Source: DATGZX01 sp035296965 (GTDB lineage Bacteria > Planctomycetota > Planctomycetia > Gemmatales > Gemmataceae). Taken from it: a stretch of 37,280 nt of DNA. Positions 32,683-37,280 of the stretch are shown here, piece by piece. The notes under the pieces are model-generated. The model was not told where the DNA came from. It saw nothing but the letters and a program-made list of their open reading frames with translations, and ran no database searches. The stretch spans positions 1 to 37,280 of the forward strand of contig DATGZX010000209.1 of NCBI GenBank assembly GCA_035296965.1, written 5' to 3'. The translations under genes and the position numbers were made by a program. Numbering within the stretch: the stretch's first letter is position 1; every line of letters begins with the position of its first letter.

Positions 32683-33035
32683 TCGTTCGTCTCATGAGTT
32701 TGCCGCGGCGACCCGACATCAACGGCAACATCTCCCAGGGCAGGCTGCGTTGGGTGCCATGCTTTCGCGACTACTGGAGATAACCGACTAAAGCTGGAAA
32801 ACCTCGCGAAAGCATGTCCCGACTCATCTTGGCAATCCCGCACCAGTGGACAAGCCGGAGGTGCCCCAAACCCTGAACGGGACGCCAAACGTGGGGCGAG
32901 ACATGCTTTCGCGATTTTGCCTGACTGCTCTGTCATGTTGTCGGGAAGTCGCGAAAGCATGGCACCCCGGGTTCTAAGATGTTCGGCATTGCATGGCATC
33001 CAAAGTCCGACTGCTGCAAGATCACGCACGATCAT
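32683..33035. other. Convergent intergenic region filled by palindromic repeats
   Basis: This 353-base region lies between the convergent DUF1559 and kinase genes. Most of it (32752-32967) is a nested palindromic repeat described separately. No coding sequence is credible: the open frame at 32598-33035 on the minus strand only reflects the palindromes. Confidence 0.5.
32752..32967. repeat. Nested palindromic repeat, four copies of CATGCTTTCGCGA
   Basis: GGGTGCCATGCTTTCGCGA (32752-32770) is the exact complement of 32949-32967. Inside it, TCGCGAAAGCATGTC (32804-32818) is the exact complement of 32900-32914. The shared 13-mer CATGCTTTCGCGA thus occurs four times, alternating in orientation, forming two adjacent hairpins with loops of 33-34 bases. 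Related palindromes at 36380-36444 and 36485-36554 show that it is a dispersed family (REP- or MITE-like). It may also act as a bidirectional transcription stop. Confidence 0.85.
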
Positions 33036-35075
33036 TTAGCGGCTTGCCCCTTGGTCTGGATTTGAATCTACGGCCGGTTGCTGGACTACATTGCCGGCGA
33101 CGTCGCCTGCTGGGTTCACTTCCTGAGACCGACCGCCATGCCAATCAATTGTCGGCAGGATATAACCGTGAGCCGAGCGGAGTAAGGACAGGAACTTGCC
33201 CGCGACGATTCCCGGAACCGGTGGTGCTCCTGTGGCGGATGGCCCCTGCGCGAACGCTGCCATCACGGTCGGCTTCCGCAAGATCACCAGGGCAATAATG
33301 CCGAGCGGCAGCCCAAACAACCAGGTTGGCGACCAGGGCAGCATGCCCAGAAATGCTGATGCCACGGCGGAGGAATAGGATTCCAGGCGGATCATTTTCA
33401 CGGCGCTCAGGATCTGCTGAATGGAAATAACCATCCCTAGAACAGCCCCCAGCGCGCCCCAGACGTGTGCCTTATGGATATCCTCCGGCCAAGGGATAAG
33501 AACTGCAACGCCGAACGACACCATAAAGAACAGGAAGGAGATGACTCCGGTGATCAGGAGCCCGACGGCCGGTACGGCGACATCGAGGCGAGTCCGGGCA
33601 ATATCGAAGTTGGATCCCAGCGGATCTCGGTCAGAGGCCGGGGGCGAGCGCTTGAGCACGCTTTCCACAAGTTGCCGCGCCGCCTCACGATCGGTCCTTG
33701 GAATCACGAGCCGGCCTCGTCCCATGCGGCCGGCGGGCAACGCGGCCATGGTCGACGGGCGCGCTGTCTTGATGATCAGCAACGTCGCCCCCATCTCCCG
33801 CTGGCAAGACAACGACGTGATCTCTTCGAACGGAATGCGTACTTCTTGAACTTCATGCTTCCGCCGAAAGAGTCCCACGTCGTCAAACTGAACGATCAGC
33901 GCCGCTTCATCGCGATAAATGTCTCCTCGTATGTGCGCATGGCTCCAATTGTTGCTTGGAATGCGGAATTGGACGCTCGGCCAACTTGCGGAAGAACCCA
34001 CGGCCGGTGCGCCGGCTGATGCTGTCTTCTGGGCCTGAGAAGATGCTTCAGATCCTGCAATCCCCTCGATCTCCCGTTTTAGTTCGTTGGCATCCTGATA
34101 GCGATGCTCAGGCTCGCGCGAGAGGGCGCGCATTACGACCGGGTCGAGCCTCTCATCCACTGCCGCCTTGCGCGACGGTGGCGCAAACCGCCCCATCGGC
34201 AGCTCCCCAGTCAGCATCTCGTAGAACACCACTCCTAGGGAAAAAAGATCCGCCCGATGATCGACGAGGTGGGAGCCCTTCATCTGCTCGGGAGCCATGT
34301 AGTAGAGGGTTCCCATGACCTCGTGCGAACCGGTCAACGTCAGATAGGTGGGAGTCAAACCGACCAGCCTCGCCAATCCGAAGTCGGCGATCTTCACGCG
34401 GCCTTTTCTGTCGAGGAGGATGTTCTCCGGCTTGATATCACGGTGCACGATGCCCTCATCGTGGGCGTACTGCAAGGCGTCGCACACCTGCGGCACGATC
34501 TTGAGTGCGAGCGTCGCCGGCAGTTCTCCGGCATCGAGTAGTTGCCGGACGTTCTTGCCATCGACAAATTCCATGCTGATGTAATAAAGCCCGTCGGTTT
34601 CGCCGAAATCGTAGACGGTGACGATGTTCGAGTGGTTAAGCTTGGCCAAGGAACGGGCCTCGCGCGTGAAGCGCTCGGCGAAGGCCGGGTCGCGGGCCAC
34701 CTCCGGCGGCAAGATTTTGACAGCCACCAGGCGGTCGAGCTTCGTTTGCCGCGCTTTGTAGACTGCCCCCATCCCTCCCTGTCCTACGAGTTCCAGGATT
34801 TCAAGCTGGGGAAAGTGCCGCGCAAGCTCTGCTGGCGTGGGCGGCACGAAGGTCGGCGCCGGTGTTCGAGCCGGCTCTTCCGCTTCCGGTCCGCCGGCAA
34901 CACCCGCGATGGCCTGTTGGTAGAGGCATTGGGGGCAAAGACCTTCCGGTGCGTCCGCAGAAACCTCGCCTGCGCATTGTGGACAACGACGGGCCTCGGC
35001 CGGGACTGGCTCATCCGGCTTCTTGTCCCCGCGTATTTTCGCGATCACGCCAATCGGGCCAAACTTCATTCTCAT
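33036..35075 (-). CDS. Membrane Ser/Thr protein kinase with N-terminal zinc ribbon
   Basis: The 679-residue protein opens with a zinc ribbon (C31, C34, C47, C50). A Hanks-type kinase domain follows (about 91-355): GQGGMGAVY (98-106), Lys120 in VAVKIL, HRDIKPEN (211-218), DFG (231-233) and APE (261-263), all intact. After a linker come a PH-like beta region (about 385-490: RIPFEEITSLSCQREMG) and several hydrophobic helices near the C-terminus (GLLITGVISFLFFMVSFGVA, SAFLGMLPWSPTWLFGLPLG). GGAG lies about 9 bases before the ATG at 35075. It sits 60 bases after an ECF sigma gene on the same strand, the classic planctomycete ECF-kinase pairing in which the kinase may activate the sigma factor. Confidence 0.93.
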   Translation of the reverse strand: MRMKFGPIGVIAKIRGDKKPDEPVPAEARRCPQCAGEVSADAPEGLCPQCLYQQAIAGVAGGPEAEEPARTPAPTFVPPTPAELARHFPQLEILELVGQGGMGAVYKARQTKLDRLVAVKILPPEVARDPAFAERFTREARSLAKLNHSNIVTVYDFGETDGLYYISMEFVDGKNVRQLLDAGELPATLALKIVPQVCDALQYAHDEGIVHRDIKPENILLDRKGRVKIADFGLARLVGLTPTYLTLTGSHEVMGTLYYMAPEQMKGSHLVDHRADLFSLGVVFYEMLTGELPMGRFAPPSRKAAVDERLDPVVMRALSREPEHRYQDANELKREIEGIAGSEASSQAQKTASAGAPAVGSSASWPSVQFRIPSNNWSHAHIRGDIYRDEAALIVQFDDVGLFRRKHEVQEVRIPFEEITSLSCQREMGATLLIIKTARPSTMAALPAGRMGRGRLVIPRTDREAARQLVESVLKRSPPASDRDPLGSNFDIARTRLDVAVPAVGLLITGVISFLFFMVSFGVAVLIPWPEDIHKAHVWGALGAVLGMVISIQQILSAVKMIRLESYSSAVASAFLGMLPWSPTWLFGLPLGIIALVILRKPTVMAAFAQGPSATGAPPVPGIVAGKFLSLLRSAHGYILPTIDWHGGRSQEVNPAGDVAGNVVQQPAVDSNPDQGASR

Positions 35076-35135
35076 GCTAGGATCTCCTGAGTATGCTCCG
35101 GGGCACACTCTTACTGACGCAATCTGTCGCAAAGG

Positions 35136-35906
35136 TTACGGCCGGGTTACGCTTTTTTGGCGCACGGCCGCGAACAAATTGCGCAGCTCTTCGTCGACCT
35201 CCTCGGGGCTGGACACCGTTTGCGCGATCTCGGCGCGCAGCAACTCTTGATAGCGGCGCCGCAGGCGATGAACTGCGACCTTGACCGCTGCTTCGCTGAT
35301 GCCCAGTTCTCCAGCCAACAGGGCATAGGGCCGGCTTATCCCGTCTCCGGTCAAAGTCTCCTTGAGACGCTCGAACATTGTCTCCTTGCCGGCACTTTCA
35401 AGCTCTTTCCGCAGCTGGGCGAGGGCCTGCTCCAGCACGGTCAACGCCCAGCGCCGCTCGAAGATTGTCTCGGGTGTCGCATGGTCGGCGGGCTCGAAGC
35501 AGTATTGGCGTTCGCCGCTCTGGAAATCGAAAGATAGGAATTGCCTCTGCCCGCCGCGCTTTTGGGCCCGTGCCTTGTCGCGCTCCTTGCTCAAGAAGTG
35601 GTTGAAGGCAGTCAAAAGAAACGATCGGAATTTGCCTCGCCGAGGATCCGCATCTTGCAAATACTCTTTTTCCAGGAGTTGTGCGAAAAACGCCTGTGTC
35701 AGATCCTGCGCATCGTCCACGCTCGGCAGCCGTCGTCGGGCATATGCGTAAAGCGGATACCAGTAGAGCTGGCACAAAGTAGCCAGCGCTTCCTGGGACT
35801 CGGGCGTACGCCCTTGGCCCGCAGCCGCCACGAGGCTCCAGCGCGTACTGGCAAAGCGCCGGTCCGCGGGCGTTCTGAGCCCAGCGGAATAATCACTAGT
35901 GGACAT
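35136..35906 (-). CDS. ECF sigma factor of the kinase-associated planctomycete type
   Basis: The 256-residue protein has region 2 (LATLCQLYWYPLYAYARRRL, DAQDLTQAFFAQLLEKEYL and RGKFRSFLLTAFNHFLSKER) and a region 4 HTH (GISRPYALLAGELGISEAAV, KVAVHRLRRRYQELLRAEIA). The DLTQAFFAxLLEK and RFASTRWSLV segments mark the large planctomycete ECF group linked to Ser/Thr kinases, fitting the kinase gene just downstream. The ATG at 35906 is chosen by homology; its ribosome-binding site is weak (GAGG 13 bases upstream). The frame is open up to 36212, but the upstream part does not look coding. Confidence 0.88.
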   Translation of the reverse strand: MSTSDYSAGLRTPADRRFASTRWSLVAAAGQGRTPESQEALATLCQLYWYPLYAYARRRLPSVDDAQDLTQAFFAQLLEKEYLQDADPRRGKFRSFLLTAFNHFLSKERDKARAQKRGGQRQFLSFDFQSGERQYCFEPADHATPETIFERRWALTVLEQALAQLRKELESAGKETMFERLKETLTGDGISRPYALLAGELGISEAAVKVAVHRLRRRYQELLRAEIAQTVSSPEEVDEELRNLFAAVRQKSVTRP

Positions 35907-36379
35907 GCAGGCACGAATCCTCGTGATGGCTCTTAGGATTGGGATATTATACCCGGCCACAAAGCGCTCCGCCTTCCCATTGATTTTCTCTTTCGCCTTA
36001 TGAGCAGCGGAAGGGCTCGCCTGCGCCGAGGGTGCGCCAAAAGTGCGCTGAAAGTACGCCGTTTTGGGCCCAAATATTTGCAGGCGGCCTGCCGCCCCAC
36101 CAAAGCTACGAGCCCGAAGCGTGCCCGAGGCATCCTTCCAACCCTTGCAAGGCATCGCCATTCCTGCCGCTTCGAATCCACACATCCAATCACCGTACCG
36201 GACGAAGTCCACGGCTCACCAGGCAAGCGCGCACGCCATGCCTGCCGGCGCCCCGAAGCCTCAATTGTAGATCCAGCAAGGCGCAGGAGAAACTGCAAAC
36301 GAGGAGATTTCCGCTGCCATTTTCTCGTCACGGGTAGGATTAACGCCCAGGATGGGAATGAAGAAACACGAGCGCCGGC
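35907..36379. other. Intergenic region upstream of the sigma gene
   Basis: About 470 bases without a credible gene. The sigma frame stays open here, but the translation has no family resemblance, and the opposite-strand frames are also featureless. Promoters of the sigma-kinase operon should lie here; none is recognised. The region ends in the palindromic repeats. Confidence 0.4.
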
Positions 36380-36450
36380 GTGCCATGCTTACGGGCCCCG
36401 GGAAACGGACAGAAAGCGTACACCCCGGAAGGCTCGTAAGCATGCCGTGC
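36380..36450. repeat. Palindromic repeat, related family member
   Basis: CATGCTTACG (36384-36393) and CGTAAGCATG (36435-36444) are perfect complements with a 41-base loop, flanked by GTGC / CGTGCCCC outer sequence. The core CATGCTT and the flanking GTGCC match the repeats at 32752-32967. Confidence 0.7.
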
Positions 36451-36484
36451 CCCAACGTAGGAGGTTATGTCACCGGCTGCTCGG

Positions 36485-36554
36485 CATGTTTTCGCGGCCC
36501 CAGGCTAGCTTTTGCAACAGATGACGCCTGAACGGTCGCGAAAACAAGGCACCC
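36485..36554. repeat. Palindromic repeat, second related copy
   Basis: TGTTTTCGCG (36487-36496) and CGCGAAAACA (36537-36546) are perfect complements with a 40-base loop. The right arm is followed by AGGCACCC, close to the GGCACCC end of the 32949-32967 arm. This confirms a family with a variable core. Confidence 0.7.
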
Positions 36555-36691
36555 GGCGCCGGCTAACCCTGTCGCTGCTGCAGGCGCACCCAGCCAAGTT
36601 GAGCATCGCGAAAAAACGGTTCGCCGCCGCACTGGATCCTGATTTTCTCGAAGAAATCGTGCGCGGCGACGGCATTTTAGAGAAGCGGTGA
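36521..36691 (+). CDS. Short open frame, doubtful gene
   Basis: The 56-residue frame (LTLSLLQAHPAKLSIAKKRF, AAALDPDFLEEIVRGDGILE) looks protein-like in its second half, but it begins inside a palindromic repeat and has no clear ribosome-binding site. It could be the tail of a gene cut by the repeat, or chance. Confidence 0.25.
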   Translation: MTPERSRKQGTRRRLTLSLLQAHPAKLSIAKKRFAAALDPDFLEEIVRGDGILEKR

Positions 36692-36705
36692 TGCGTAGGC
36701 CCTGC

Positions 36706-36831
36706 CACATACTCCTTTGGAAGAACGACCCCAAAATGAGATTGGAAGTTCGCAACATGGGTATCCGTGGGCGGCGTTCGAGTGATTGGCCGACCACCTT
36801 CATTCATGTTAAGTTCGTTGAGGTTTCTCAT
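36706..36831 (-). pseudogene. SUKH/SMI1-KNR4-like N-terminal fragment
   Basis: From the ATG at 36831 the frame encodes PPTDTHVANFQSHFGVVLPK and EYV, which matches the start of SUKH (SMI1/KNR4) domains (FExxFGVxLPxDYxxFL). After about 36706 the similarity stops, and the expected downstream parts of the fold are absent. SUKH proteins are often immunity proteins for polymorphic toxins. This one is a truncated remnant next to palindromic repeats. Confidence 0.5.
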
Positions 36832-37248
36832 GGCTTGCACCTATCACTCAGTTAGTGGCGTCGTGCCGCTCCTGCTGGCAAAGCCCACTTTGCGTATCCC
36901 CCTGCGGCACCAGGGTCAGGATGCAAGATTTTCCACCAGGGCGAGCCAGGAGTGTGCTGGGGCGTGGGAACGAGTTGCAACACGCCTTGCTGACCTCCTG
37001 CCTGCTCCCTAATGGCGTGGTACCATGTCCAGCCGGACGGTGTGACTCGCCCACCAGTTCTACTGATCACTAATTAGATGCGTCCCCTTTTTTGTTCTTA
37101 CGGTTTCGCGCTGCCCGCTGCGGCGGGAGGCCCGGCGATACAGGGCGAACGCATCAAACTCCACCTCAATTATTGAGAGGGCCTTGATTGGGACAAGTGT
37201 ACAGGCCTACGATTCTTCCGGACTTTCACCTATTTCCCGGAGGAACGC
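36832..37248. other. Intergenic region near the right end
   Basis: About 415 bases with no credible gene. A short hairpin CCCGC-TGCG-GCGGG lies at 37114-37127, after a run of T at 37088-37093. The region leads into the ribosome-binding site of a gene starting at 37249. Confidence 0.4.
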
Positions 37249-37280
37249 ATGGTTGCTACTACTCACGTGGGGTTGTTTAA
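37249..37280 (+). CDS. Start of a gene cut by the window end
   Basis: GGAGG (37239-37243) lies five bases before an ATG at 37249, which opens MVATTHVGLF and runs off the window. The good ribosome-binding site suggests a real start. The product cannot be told. Confidence 0.4.
   Translation, partial: MVATTHVGLF

Noticed and set aside
32752..32967. CRISPR-like array because of four repeated 13-mers
   Set aside because: The repeats alternate in orientation and form two hairpins, with no regular direct spacing and no cas genes.

Overview
The window looks like a piece of a GC-rich planctomycete genome, probably of the Gemmata/Pirellula type. This rests on gene content: a DUF1559 protein, an ECF sigma factor paired with a large Ser/Thr kinase, two further ECF sigma genes with membrane partners, ThuA-like and secreted-esterase genes, MJ0042-like zinc-ribbon proteins, and planctomycete-type gene remnants. 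No rRNA or CRISPR array is visible. There is one tRNA, a tRNA-Arg(TCG) on the minus strand at 27421-27494.

Left flank (1-5123). Chromosomal genes are mixed with decay. Positions 226-610 hold two fused pseudogene remnants (a multihaem-cytochrome-like C-terminus and a choice-of-anchor-Q-like C-terminus). They are followed by a secreted alpha/beta hydrolase (819-1922), a translationally coupled ECF sigma/membrane protein pair (3097-2109, minus), a small hypothetical gene, a DinB-like fragment and a secreted ThuA-domain protein.

Accessory region (5124-27483). This reads as an integrated mobile element or a composite of several. At the left is a phage DNA-packaging operon on the minus strand (ParB-like, TerS, TerL, ParB-methyltransferase fusion) with no portal, capsid or tail genes. 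At the right is a tyrosine integrase whose last 20 codons lie inside the tRNA-Arg gene. It is preceded by an excisionase-like HTH gene, a primase-polymerase gene without a helicase, and directly after the primase a perfect 23-bp inverted repeat among six CAGTGAC copies, a candidate replication origin. Between the two ends lies cargo: a run of four hairpins ending in an intrinsic terminator (9757-9892, candidate structured RNA), two tandem zinc-ribbon/TM/coiled-coil proteins, a four-TM protein plus ComEC-like metallo-beta-lactamase pair, a divergent GGDEF protein, a Tat-exported tyrosinase with a companion protein, a TIGR02391-type HEPN protein, and a protein with an internal duplication beside 11-bp repeats. 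The second attachment site was not found by eye, so the left boundary is uncertain.

Right flank (27495-37280). Chromosomal genes resume: a small hypothetical, an orphan pxpB-like gene, an operon of ECF sigma, single-TM protein, secreted 472-residue protein and DUF1559 protein, then a minus-strand ECF sigma plus Ser/Thr kinase pair. The intergenic regions at 32752-32967 and 36380-36554 carry a family of palindromic repeats, and a SUKH-like fragment lies near the right end. The strongest leads are the structured RNA, the packaging-without-capsid element with its candidate origin, and the 4TM plus MBL pair. Their functions are inferred, not shown.
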